From Spirochaetales bacterium (GTDB lineage Bacteria > Spirochaetota > Spirochaetia > JAGLYY01), in assembly GCA_023131935.1 (NCBI GenBank), contig JAGLYY010000381.1, forward strand, positions 1 through 12,951: a stretch of DNA of 12,951 nt, written 5' to 3'. This document shows positions 6,741 to 12,951 of this stretch, piece after piece. A program made the translations under genes and the position numbers. Within the stretch, counting starts at the first letter, position 1. Each line of letters opens with the position of its first letter. The notes under the pieces are model-generated. The model was not told the DNA's origin. It ran no database searches and worked only from the letters and a program-made list of their open reading frames with translations.

Positions 6741-8038
6741 TATTCATTTGCCTCAATTTCTGTTTTCAGTTCATTGCTCAGCCATTCCATAGCTGCGTCA
6801 GCCTCAAAACCTTCTATTTCTATCTTTTCCAAAGCCTCCCAGATAAGAGAGTCCATGGTACCCATTTCATTAAAATGCCAATAGGAAGAGGCGTACTTAA
6901 GCTGTTCGAAAGCGACCTTAAACATGGGAGAATCTTCCAGAAAATTCTTGACGCTTTGTTCTTCCAATACAGCTTTTCGCGGTGGAATGTATCCGGTATT
7001 TACACTTAACTCAGCTAAATTTTCAGGTTCACTCAGCCATTTCATAAACATATAAGTTGCTATATCTTCATTTTCATCACCGGATGGAAAGAGCGCCTGT
7101 ACAGCACCGCCAATGGGTACAGCAAAATGCTTACCTTTTGGAAGAAACGCAGCAGCTAATTCAAACTCTGTTTTTCCCATCCAACTCGCGATTCTGCTTG
7201 AACTAGCCATTAAAATCCCAAGCTGTCCGCCGAGAAACATATCTTCGGCAATATTATGCAATCCCGCAGGCATTGCTTTCTGATCGATCATCTTTTTCCA
7301 GAATTCTGCTGTTTCAATACCTGATTTTTCAGTAAACAAGGGGGTCTTTGTTGAGATGTCAATAATCTCATTACCGTTCTGCATCAGGAAAGCTTTAAAA
7401 ATCCATTTTGTGTCTTTCACATTATAACCCCAGATATCCATCACGCCATCACCATCGACATCTTTTGTGATCGCTTTTGCGGTTTCCAGTAATTCATCCC
7501 AGGTTGCCGGCGGCGAATCAGGATCCAATCCGGATTCTTTAAACAGATCTTTATTGTAATACATAACCGGAGTACTGATGTTATAAGGTATTACACATAT
7601 TTTTCCATCATATTTGCCATAATCCCAGATACCATCATAGAAATCGCTCATGTCAAAATCAGCGTCTTTTTCCATGTAATCCAGCACTTTGTAGTTGCCA
7701 TACTGTCCGGTAAAGATTGGACCCGCGGGAATGATTCCGCCATTAGGCAAAGTTTTTGATGCTAATGCCGCGGTTACTTTCTGAGCAGTTTCAGCATACT
7801 TTCCGGAAAAAATTCCTTCCACTTGTATTCTATCCTGAGAGCTGTTGAACTTATCAACAAGGCCTTTAAACACCTCCCCTTTGCTGCCGCTTATTGCATA
7901 CCAGAATACAATATCAACCGGTCCCTCACTTTCATCTAAAACCAGCTGCTCGGAATCCTTTTTGTCTGCTTTTGAACAACCAAAAACCAGGAACACCACC
8001 AATAACGCAATGATAAGCGCTATACCCTTTTTAACCAT
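6740..8038 (-). CDS. Sugar ABC transporter solute-binding lipoprotein
   Basis: The 432-residue product has a classical lipoprotein signal: MVKKG, a hydrophobic stretch of about 14 residues and the lipobox LVFGC with lipidated Cys21. The mature protein matches family 1 extracellular sugar-binding proteins: VDIVFWYAISG near the N-terminus, YNKDLFKESGLDPDSPPATW in the hinge region, and a calcium-like DVDGDGVMDIWGY loop. It should capture the substrate outside the membrane for the two permeases encoded just upstream. The frame extends to 8110, but ATG 8038 is chosen because GGAGG lies 7 nt upstream and because it places the signal peptide at the terminus. The order permease, permease, binding protein is reversed from the usual CUT1 arrangement. 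Confidence 0.92.
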   Translation of the reverse strand: MVKKGIALIIALLVVFLVFGCSKADKKDSEQLVLDESEGPVDIVFWYAISGSKGEVFKGLVDKFNSSQDRIQVEGIFSGKYAETAQKVTAALASKTLPNGGIIPAGPIFTGQYGNYKVLDYMEKDADFDMSDFYDGIWDYGKYDGKICVIPYNISTPVMYYNKDLFKESGLDPDSPPATWDELLETAKAITKDVDGDGVMDIWGYNVKDTKWIFKAFLMQNGNEIIDISTKTPLFTEKSGIETAEFWKKMIDQKAMPAGLHNIAEDMFLGGQLGILMASSSRIASWMGKTEFELAAAFLPKGKHFAVPIGGAVQALFPSGDENEDIATYMFMKWLSEPENLAELSVNTGYIPPRKAVLEEQSVKNFLEDSPMFKVAFEQLKYASSYWHFNEMGTMDSLIWEALEKIEIEGFEADAAMEWLSNELKTEIEANE

Positions 8039-8050
8039 TTTTCTTCCTCC
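8039..8050 (-). promoter_or_regulatory. Strong ribosome binding site deciding the binding-protein start
   Basis: The minus strand reads GGAGGAAGAAAA directly before ATG 8038, with GGAGG at 8050-8046 and 7 nt spacing. It is the strongest Shine-Dalgarno sequence in the operon, consistent with binding proteins being made in excess over permeases. It rules out the longer frame starting at 8110. Confidence 0.8.
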
Positions 8051-8060
8051 TGATAAAATG

Positions 8061-8876
8061 TTAGCCTTTAATACCTGTAAAGGTAATAGACTTAATAAAC
8101 TGCTTTTCAAGGATCATGTACACAATGATGACCGGAATAATAGCCATTACAGATGCTGCCATCAGAATATTGTATTCTTTTCCTCCATCACTCAATAAAT
8201 ACTTAAGCCCGATAGGTAAGGTCCTGATCTTCGTTGAGTTAATTACAATCAGCGGCCATAAGTATTGACGCCACCATGTTAAAAAGGCGAACAGAGTTAT
8301 CGTTGATATTCCCTCTTTTGTATTTGGTATAATAACGTTAATAAGGATTCTCAGATAACTACAACCATCCAGTTTTGCAGAATCTTCCAGATCTTTCGGT
8401 ATCGCTAAAAAGAATTGTCGTAAGAAAATGATGGAAAACCCGTTAAACAGGAGAGGGATGATGATCCCTTTGTAAGTATCTACCCATCGGAATTCTGCCA
8501 CTATCATAAATGTGGGTATCATGGTAACGACAAAAGGCATCAACATGGTAAGAAGTACAAAAGTAAAAATCGCGTTTTTCAATGGAAATCTCAGACGCGC
8601 TAATGGATACGCGGCGAGTATTGAAATACCAACCTGACAAACAACTCCAATGGCTGTTACAAAAGCATTATTCATGTAATATCGCGCGAAAGGAATAAGT
8701 TCGAAAACCCGAGTAAAATTCTCAAAGTGCCAGGTGCGCGGCAAAAAAAGCGGCGGATATACATATAAATCTGAATCCGGTTTGAATGCGGTTAGCATCA
8801 TCCAGATGAAAGGATACACCAACGCTCCCAGGCTCAGGATAAGGATCACATATGTCAATTTATTCTTTGTCTTCAT
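8061..8876 (-). CDS. Sugar ABC transporter permease, MalG type
   Basis: This 271-residue integral membrane protein has about six predicted helices, the first at roughly 8-30. The N-terminal segment LVYPFIWMMLTAFKPDSDLY is typical of MalG-like CUT1 permeases. The cytoplasmic EAA loop that contacts the ATPase is present at 164-171 (EDSAKLDG) followed by a hydrophobic I-x-x-P region. It deviates from the usual EAARIDG in that Ala is replaced by Asp-Ser. It pairs with the permease encoded 12 nt upstream. GGGAAG before ATG 8876 is a reasonable Shine-Dalgarno sequence. Confidence 0.92.
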   Translation of the reverse strand: MKTKNKLTYVILILSLGALVYPFIWMMLTAFKPDSDLYVYPPLFLPRTWHFENFTRVFELIPFARYYMNNAFVTAIGVVCQVGISILAAYPLARLRFPLKNAIFTFVLLTMLMPFVVTMIPTFMIVAEFRWVDTYKGIIIPLLFNGFSIIFLRQFFLAIPKDLEDSAKLDGCSYLRILINVIIPNTKEGISTITLFAFLTWWRQYLWPLIVINSTKIRTLPIGLKYLLSDGGKEYNILMAASVMAIIPVIIVYMILEKQFIKSITFTGIKG

Positions 8877-8888
8877 ATCACTTCCCTA

Positions 8889-9791
8889 CTATTGATAGTG
8901 TATGTTTTTCTGCCCTATATACTTCTGCACAAGAGTGAATGCGAGGATCATGAAAAATAGTATTACAGCAGCAGCTGAAGCCCTCCCCATATTATAATTC
9001 TGAAAAGCCTGTTGATAAATGTAAAAAACACTGACACCAGTGCTGTATAGAGGCCCCCCTTCCGGAGTCATTACGGAAATTTGGGTAAAAACATTGAAAG
9101 ACTTGATGATACCCATGAGCAACACGAAGTAGGTAATAGGTGACAGCAAGGGCAGGGTTATCTTAAAGAATATTTTATTTGGCGACGCTCCATCGATCCT
9201 CGCGGCTTCTATATATGTATCAGGTATGGACTGTAACCCCGCCAGGAAAATTACAATGTTGTATCCAAGACCTTTCCATAATGAAAAGAATATTATACAT
9301 AACATAGAGAGGTTTGGATCATATAGCCATCTTGATGGTTTAATATGAAAAAAAGACAGTAATTGATTCAAAGGGGTGATCATCGGATTATACAGCCACA
9401 GCCATACTATCGAGGCAGCTACCATCGGGATGACTACCGGCAAGAAAAACGTGGCGCGAAAAAAACTTCTTCCCCTTATTTTCTTATCAAGCAATGTTGC
9501 AATAAACAGAGACAACACAAGATCCAGGGGTATTTTCACACCGGCGAAAAACAGTGTGTTGATAATCGATTTCTGGAATTTCTCATTGCCTATGAGATAT
9601 TTATAATTCTTTAAACCAATAAAATTCCCTCCATCCGTCACCATATCCCAATTAGTGAACCCTAACCAGAAAACACTTATTAGCGGAACAATGACAAATG
9701 TAACAGCGAGAATGATTATTGGTAAAACACAAATATAGGAAAAAAATACTTCCTCTTTCTTATAGGTCCGCAATCGATCAATCATTACCAT
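8889..9791 (-). CDS. Sugar ABC transporter permease, MalF type
   Basis: This 300-residue membrane protein has about six helices, the first at about 17-41. An exact EAA motif, EAARIDG, at 195-201 is followed by FFKITLPLLSP, the site for coupling to the ATPase. FIGLKNYKYLI at 57-67 is characteristic of the MalF/UgpA-type CUT1 subunit. It starts 4 nt after the dehydrogenase stop. AAGGATGTGA, overlapping that stop, is the likely ribosome site for ATG 9791. No ATP-binding subunit is encoded in the window, so a shared MsmX-like ATPase elsewhere is expected. Confidence 0.93.
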   Translation of the reverse strand: MVMIDRLRTYKKEEVFFSYICVLPIIILAVTFVIVPLISVFWLGFTNWDMVTDGGNFIGLKNYKYLIGNEKFQKSIINTLFFAGVKIPLDLVLSLFIATLLDKKIRGRSFFRATFFLPVVIPMVAASIVWLWLYNPMITPLNQLLSFFHIKPSRWLYDPNLSMLCIIFFSLWKGLGYNIVIFLAGLQSIPDTYIEAARIDGASPNKIFFKITLPLLSPITYFVLLMGIIKSFNVFTQISVMTPEGGPLYSTGVSVFYIYQQAFQNYNMGRASAAAVILFFMILAFTLVQKYIGQKNIHYQ

Positions 9792-9795
9792 AGAA

Positions 9796-10767
9796 TCACA
9801 TCCTTATCACTACTTTCATTCCATTACCACTTTTCAGCAGTGTAAAAGCCTCTTCTGCCCGCTCCAGACTGAAGAAATGGGATATCAGTTTGTTAAAACC
9901 TGCTTCATATTTTTGAATCATAGTTAGGGCTTCTTTAAAATGCAAACTGGAAAATCCCGTACAGCCTGAAACTGTTACTTCACGATAATGTATATGGTAG
10001 GGATCTATCAGTGCTCTTTTATCTTTCGCATAACCGCTGAATAACAGTAGATCTCCACCATCTTTCACTAATGGTAAATACTCCTGTATTAATTCCGGGA
10101 TGTTTACAGCTAGAATTACACCATCATAGGTCCCGGATACTTCCTTCTGCCTTGAAAAAATTGATACATCGGTTATTTGCTCTATCTGCTCGCTTCGCCA
10201 TACTCCCGGCTCAACCACTGCAATCTGTTTCCCAAGGGAAGAGAGGGCGATTGCAAAGAGGGCGCCCATTGGTCCACCGCCGACAACCAGGTACTCTTTT
10301 CCCATTTCTTTCAGTTGGCTCATACCATTTAAGACACAGGCCAAAGGTTCTACTAATGTGTAAACAGGTCCATCGCTGCTGATTTTAAACAAAGCTTTCC
10401 TCGCGTGGGCCAAGTCCACAGCGATATACTCACAGAAACATCCGGTCTTTACATAGGTCTTATTCTTGCACAGAGCAGGGACCCCTCTCTTGCAGGAGTC
10501 ACAATTACCGCACTCAATGTAGGGTGCAACCGCGACCAAATCACCTTGCCGAAACTCAGTATCTTTCACATTGATCTTTGTGATTTCCCCTATACATTCG
10601 TGCCCTAAAATTACGGGGGGCTTAAAGAAATGGTGTCCATGCAAATAGGTTTTCATGTCTGTTCCGCAAATTCCTGAATAAAGCACTTTTATAATAATAT
10701 CACCCTCCGGAATCGGTTCTTCCATCAATTCCAGTTTGCCGGGGCCAAGATACATGAGACTTTTCAT
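9796..10767 (-). CDS. Zinc-dependent medium-chain dehydrogenase
   Basis: This 323-residue protein is a medium-chain alcohol/polyol dehydrogenase. Catalytic zinc candidates are Cys34 (SGICGTD), His56-Glu57 (GHE) and Glu140 (VEPLACV, as in sorbitol and threonine dehydrogenases). The structural zinc site has all four cysteines (86, 89, 92, 100). The Rossmann motif GGGPMG is at 163-168. The acidic residue at the end of the second strand (Glu186 in VVEP) favours NAD over NADP. It is somewhat shorter than many relatives (about 340-350). It should oxidise a hydroxyl of the imported sugar or polyol, or reduce an aldehyde or ketone. Its start overlaps the regulator stop (ATGA), with GGAGG 9 nt upstream. 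Confidence 0.9.
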   Translation of the reverse strand: MKSLMYLGPGKLELMEEPIPEGDIIIKVLYSGICGTDMKTYLHGHHFFKPPVILGHECIGEITKINVKDTEFRQGDLVAVAPYIECGNCDSCKRGVPALCKNKTYVKTGCFCEYIAVDLAHARKALFKISSDGPVYTLVEPLACVLNGMSQLKEMGKEYLVVGGGPMGALFAIALSSLGKQIAVVEPGVWRSEQIEQITDVSIFSRQKEVSGTYDGVILAVNIPELIQEYLPLVKDGGDLLLFSGYAKDKRALIDPYHIHYREVTVSGCTGFSSLHFKEALTMIQKYEAGFNKLISHFFSLERAEEAFTLLKSGNGMKVVIRM

Positions 10768-11744
10768 TCATTGTCCTCCAGGTTGCTTAGTATTTCAGAG
10801 GCGGTAATATCATCTGTCAGAAGAATGTTAAAATAGTGTTTATTCGCCGCGGCGATAATCCCTTTAACCTTTTCTACCCCGCCGCTCAGGCAAACAACAT
10901 TCTCAACTAATCTCAAATCTTCAATGTTCATTCCCAGAAGCTCGTGTTCTAGATCTGATTTACAGATAACGCCGTTTTTATCAAAGAATTGACCAAGAAT
11001 ATCTCCTACCGCGTTAGCGGCAACCAATTGTTCTTTCACATCTTTCTTCAGTTCATTTTCCAGATAACTGGAATCCGCTATAAATGAACCAAGTCCGACA
11101 ACAGCAGTATCAATTTCTTTCCAGGTATTTACAACCGCGGAAAAACTTTCATCATTCATGGCAAGATCACGGGCCCTTGCGTCCGCCATGAAAGCAGGAT
11201 TATTAATAAAAATGCTTTCCGACTTGAATTTTTCCGCGAGCCGGTCGACAATTGAGTTAACCTGGTAATGGGGGGCTTTCATTCCTATGCTTCCGACTAA
11301 GGGTACAAAGATGGTTCCGGCTTTCTCCTTGCTGAACTCCATAGCAAGTACTGTCTTATAAACAGTTTTTCCCCAACCTACCCCAACATGCTTTGAACGT
11401 TTAATAAGTTCAGGCAGAAATCTACTCGCGGAGATTGAAATCGCGTCAACCGGATCATTCTTCTGTTTTTCAGGACTCTCCGCGATCCGGGCAATTACAA
11501 CATGTTTCAACCCAAGCGCGCTCGTCAGTCTTTCTCCAAGATCTTCATAATCCCGGCTTAATGGTGAATTTACCGTTATCTCTACAATTCCGATATCTTT
11601 AGCTTTTTTCAGGCATCTTGATACTTGCGGCCTGGATAACCCCAGTCTTTTTGAAATTTCCTCCTGGTTCAGTCCATTTTCATGATACATTCTCGCGACA
11701 TTAAATAAAAATATTCTATCGGTTAAGTATGAAATGTCGGTCAC
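10764..11744 (-). CDS. SorC-family transcriptional regulator
   Basis: This 326-residue protein has an N-terminal helix-turn-helix at about 26-47 (LNQEEISKRLGLSRPQVSRC) and a C-terminal SorC sugar-binding domain. The latter includes GVGWGKT (121-127), FVPLVGSIG, a VGLGSF segment and LSGGVEK, equivalents of the phosphosugar pocket. SorC proteins (SorC, DeoR of Bacillus, LsrR, CggR) bind palindromic operators and respond to phosphorylated sugars. The start is GTG 11744, overlapping the aldolase stop (GTGA); no better start lies near the helix-turn-helix. As the second gene it probably controls its own operon through the palindrome at 12507-12537. The pairing with an LsrF-like aldolase recalls the lsr system, but no lsrK, lsrG or lsr transporter is present. 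Confidence 0.92.
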   Translation of the reverse strand: MTDISYLTDRIFLFNVARMYHENGLNQEEISKRLGLSRPQVSRCLKKAKDIGIVEITVNSPLSRDYEDLGERLTSALGLKHVVIARIAESPEKQKNDPVDAISISASRFLPELIKRSKHVGVGWGKTVYKTVLAMEFSKEKAGTIFVPLVGSIGMKAPHYQVNSIVDRLAEKFKSESIFINNPAFMADARARDLAMNDESFSAVVNTWKEIDTAVVGLGSFIADSSYLENELKKDVKEQLVAANAVGDILGQFFDKNGVICKSDLEHELLGMNIEDLRLVENVVCLSGGVEKVKGIIAAANKHYFNILLTDDITASEILSNLEDNE

Positions 11745-12472
11745 CTCATTAATACAGCGTTTAATTCACTGATAAGCTTTGCGGGTTCCGGACACTGAAA
11801 AATATTTCGACCAAAGGCGAATCCCTTCACCCCTGCTTCAACCACGGTTTTCGCGGTTTGCACAATATCCTCCCCTTTGGGACCTCCGGCGAGAATTACC
11901 GGGACAGGACAACCCTCGGTCACTTCATGAAAGTTTTCACAATAAAATGCTTTTACCACATCCGCTCCAATTTCCGCGGCAATCCGGGAGCCGTCCCTTA
12001 CAAAATCGGTGTCATTAGTTTTGCTGAAATCCGCGCAAATCACCTCAATAATCACGGGAATTGAATACTGATGAAAAGCATCCGCTGCTTTTGAAATCTC
12101 TGTCATACTTTCAACATCATTATTACCACCCAGAACAAGCATGATTAAGACAGCATCAGCCCCGCTTCGCAACACAGTTTCCGGTGAAATAAATACCGTA
12201 TGGCAGTCAGAGAAGTTTGAGAATCTACTGCCTCCAAGGGACCCCCGCATGACCATTTTTTTGTTATACATGATGTCGTTATCAAGCAATGGAAAAATCC
12301 CGGGATTTAGTATGAAACCATCCAGCTTGGTGTCAGATAATGTTGAAACCAGCTTTTTTACATCCTTCAGCCCATCCATAACGCCAAAGATCTGAGGATG
12401 ATCAAAAGCCGCAATAAAGAGTTTCCCTCCATTCCCGAAGAGCCTTTTCACATTCTTTTCCAAACCAAACAT
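11741..12472 (-). CDS. DhnA/LsrF-type class I aldolase
   Basis: This 243-residue TIM barrel belongs to the DeoC/FbaB/LsrF aldolase group. FDHP places Asp24 and His25 near the start, and DVVKAFY gives Lys174 as the likely Schiff-base lysine. LAGGPKG (194-200) and GFAFGRNIFQ (217-226) form the phosphate-binding ends. It is near the usual length for short members (about 250-290). The Tyr proton donor I recall between the barrel strands in archaeal fructose-bisphosphate aldolases has no obvious counterpart in EVICADFS (143-150), so fructose bisphosphate need not be the substrate. It is the first gene of the operon, about 67 nt from the predicted transcription start, with AAGGCGG upstream of ATG 12472. 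It likely cleaves or transforms a phosphorylated sugar. Confidence 0.85.
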   Translation of the reverse strand: MFGLEKNVKRLFGNGGKLFIAAFDHPQIFGVMDGLKDVKKLVSTLSDTKLDGFILNPGIFPLLDNDIMYNKKMVMRGSLGGSRFSNFSDCHTVFISPETVLRSGADAVLIMLVLGGNNDVESMTEISKAADAFHQYSIPVIIEVICADFSKTNDTDFVRDGSRIAAEIGADVVKAFYCENFHEVTEGCPVPVILAGGPKGEDIVQTAKTVVEAGVKGFAFGRNIFQCPEPAKLISELNAVLMR

Positions 12473-12506
12473 CCGCTACCGCCTTCTTTCTGCCAGATAT
12501 CCTCTG

Positions 12507-12537
12507 AAAGAACATTTGTGCTGCACATTTGTTCTTT
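12507..12537. promoter_or_regulatory. 31-bp imperfect palindrome, likely SorC operator
   Basis: AAAGAACA at 12507-12514 mirrors TGTTCTTT at 12530-12537. An inner TGTGC/GCACA symmetry centres on 12522. In all, 26 of 31 positions are symmetric. It also contains a direct repeat: on the minus strand ACAAATGT occurs twice, 13 bp apart. It lies between the -10 box and the aldolase start, around +2 to +32, where a bound repressor would block transcription. SorC-family operators are palindromes with similar GAACA/TGTTC ends, so the co-encoded regulator is the natural ligand. Confidence 0.72.
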
Positions 12538-12545
12538 TTCAAAAT

Positions 12546-12575
12546 ATTATTGACTCATAGGTGGACACTTGTCAA
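12546..12575 (-). promoter_or_regulatory. Predicted promoter of the ten-gene operon
   Basis: On the minus strand TTGACA (12575-12570) and AATAAT (12551-12546) are separated by 18 bp, five of six matches at the -10 box. The expected start is near 12539, just upstream of the palindrome. TAATAT, slightly closer, would give a 20-bp spacer and is less likely. Confidence 0.62.
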
Positions 12576-12628
12576 CATTTTTTTTTATGAATTTCAAATA
12601 ACTCAGAGATTCCGCTTCCTCCCTATCC

Positions 12629-12657
12629 TTGACGCCATGGTTATGGGGGGATAGATT
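12629..12657 (+). promoter_or_regulatory. Predicted promoter of the right-hand lipoprotein gene
   Basis: TTGACG (12629-12634) and TAGATT (12652-12657) are separated by 17 bp. The predicted start falls at about 12664-12665, on the ATG of the lipoprotein gene. The promoter diverges from that of the operon. Confidence 0.5.
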
Positions 12658-12664
12658 AGACCTC

Positions 12665-12951
12665 ATGAATAGATCCAGATTTTTTATCCTGATTATATTT
12701 CTTATTCTTGTTTTCAGCGGTTGTCAGTATCGACAGGACCTCCATCTCCATGATGATGGTTCAGGGACAGCCTTAATATCTATAGAACTATCACCGATGT
12801 TCTCGGATTACCTCTTCTCACTATCCGGTGCATTCGATGATAACGAAGGTCAGATCTTCGATCTTGAGGAGATTGAAGAATCCTTCAAGGCAACTCCCGG
12901 GCTGACACTTAATGGATTGAAATCCCCATCCGCGGGAGAGCTTTCCCTCGA
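12665..12951 (+). CDS. Putative lipoprotein, partial (right edge)
   Basis: Only the first 95 codons are in the window and no stop is reached. MNRSR followed by a hydrophobic stretch and the lipobox VFSGC (Cys20) is a clear lipoprotein signal peptide. The mature part begins with a DLHLHDDGSGTALISIELS segment that looks like a beta-strand pattern seen in some envelope lipoproteins. It is followed by an acidic region (IFDLEEIEESF). I do not recognise the family. An SD-like GGGGGG is 14 nt upstream, too far to be typical. The gene is transcribed away from the operon and need not be functionally linked. Confidence 0.75.
   Translation, partial: MNRSRFFILIIFLILVFSGCQYRQDLHLHDDGSGTALISIELSPMFSDYLFSLSGAFDDNEGQIFDLEEIEESFKATPGLTLNGLKSPSAGELSL

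Noticed and set aside
8039..8110. 24-codon N-terminal extension of the solute-binding protein
   Set aside because: It would bury the signal peptide and overlap the permease gene; a strong GGAGG is placed correctly for ATG 8038.
9363..9614. Plus-strand frames opposite the MalF-type permease
   Set aside because: They are antisense to a permease with a clear EAA motif and membrane segments, and encode no recognisable domain.
11741..12472. Identification of the operon as an AI-2 (lsr) system from the LsrF-like aldolase plus SorC regulator
   Set aside because: There is no LsrK kinase, LsrG or Lsr-type ABC transporter, and the importer is a CUT1 sugar system, so only family-level resemblance is supported.

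Overview
The window reads as bacterial chromosome of moderate-to-low GC, with an AT-rich accessory margin on the left (about 1-1020) and a long catabolic operon on the minus strand (12472 down to 1427). No rRNA, tRNA, CRISPR array or intact transposase is visible. Two proteins carry clear lipoprotein signal peptides (LVFGC and VFSGC lipoboxes), and the CUT1-type sugar ABC importer lacks its own ATPase. Together with base composition this fits Spirochaetota or a Firmicutes relative. That assignment is a low-confidence inference, because nothing in the window is a taxonomic marker.

Layout: (1) 1-288 holds the 5' part of an unrecognised minus-strand reading frame that runs off the left edge. (2) 336-973 is a type II toxin-antitoxin pair, with a Phd/YefM-like antitoxin followed by a PIN-domain (VapC-like) toxin, behind a near-consensus promoter at 980-1008. 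(3) 1009-1426 is non-coding and contains a degenerate 15-bp repeat array (1286-1420) that ends six bases from the operon's last stop codon; an inverted copy of part of it lies at 1247-1264. (4) 1427-12472 holds ten tightly packed minus-strand genes. In transcription order they are a DhnA/LsrF-type class I aldolase, a SorC-family regulator, a zinc-dependent medium-chain dehydrogenase, two sugar ABC permeases, a lipoprotein solute-binding protein, a TIM-barrel sugar isomerase/epimerase, an ATP-NAD kinase-like protein, an ADP-ribosylglycohydrolase-family protein, an MFS transporter and a PepV-like M20 dipeptidase. (5) 12473-12664 is a divergent control region with a promoter for the operon, a 31-bp imperfect palindrome just downstream of it, and a separate promoter for the plus-strand gene. 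(6) 12665-12951 is the start of a plus-strand lipoprotein gene cut by the right edge.

Most operon genes overlap or nearly touch (GTGA, ATGA, TAATG, 8-nt and 20-nt overlaps), so one translationally coupled transcript of about 11 kb is likely. A plausible reading is that the ABC importer brings in a sugar or sugar conjugate, and that the dehydrogenase, isomerase, kinase-like protein and aldolase convert it to central metabolites. SorC would sense a phosphorylated intermediate and act at the palindrome. The kinase-like protein, the ADP-ribosylglycohydrolase homologue, the second transporter and the dipeptidase do not fit any standard sugar pathway I can name. They suggest the substrate is an unusual ribosyl, nucleotide-like or amino-acid-linked compound. 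The substrate cannot be read from the sequence.
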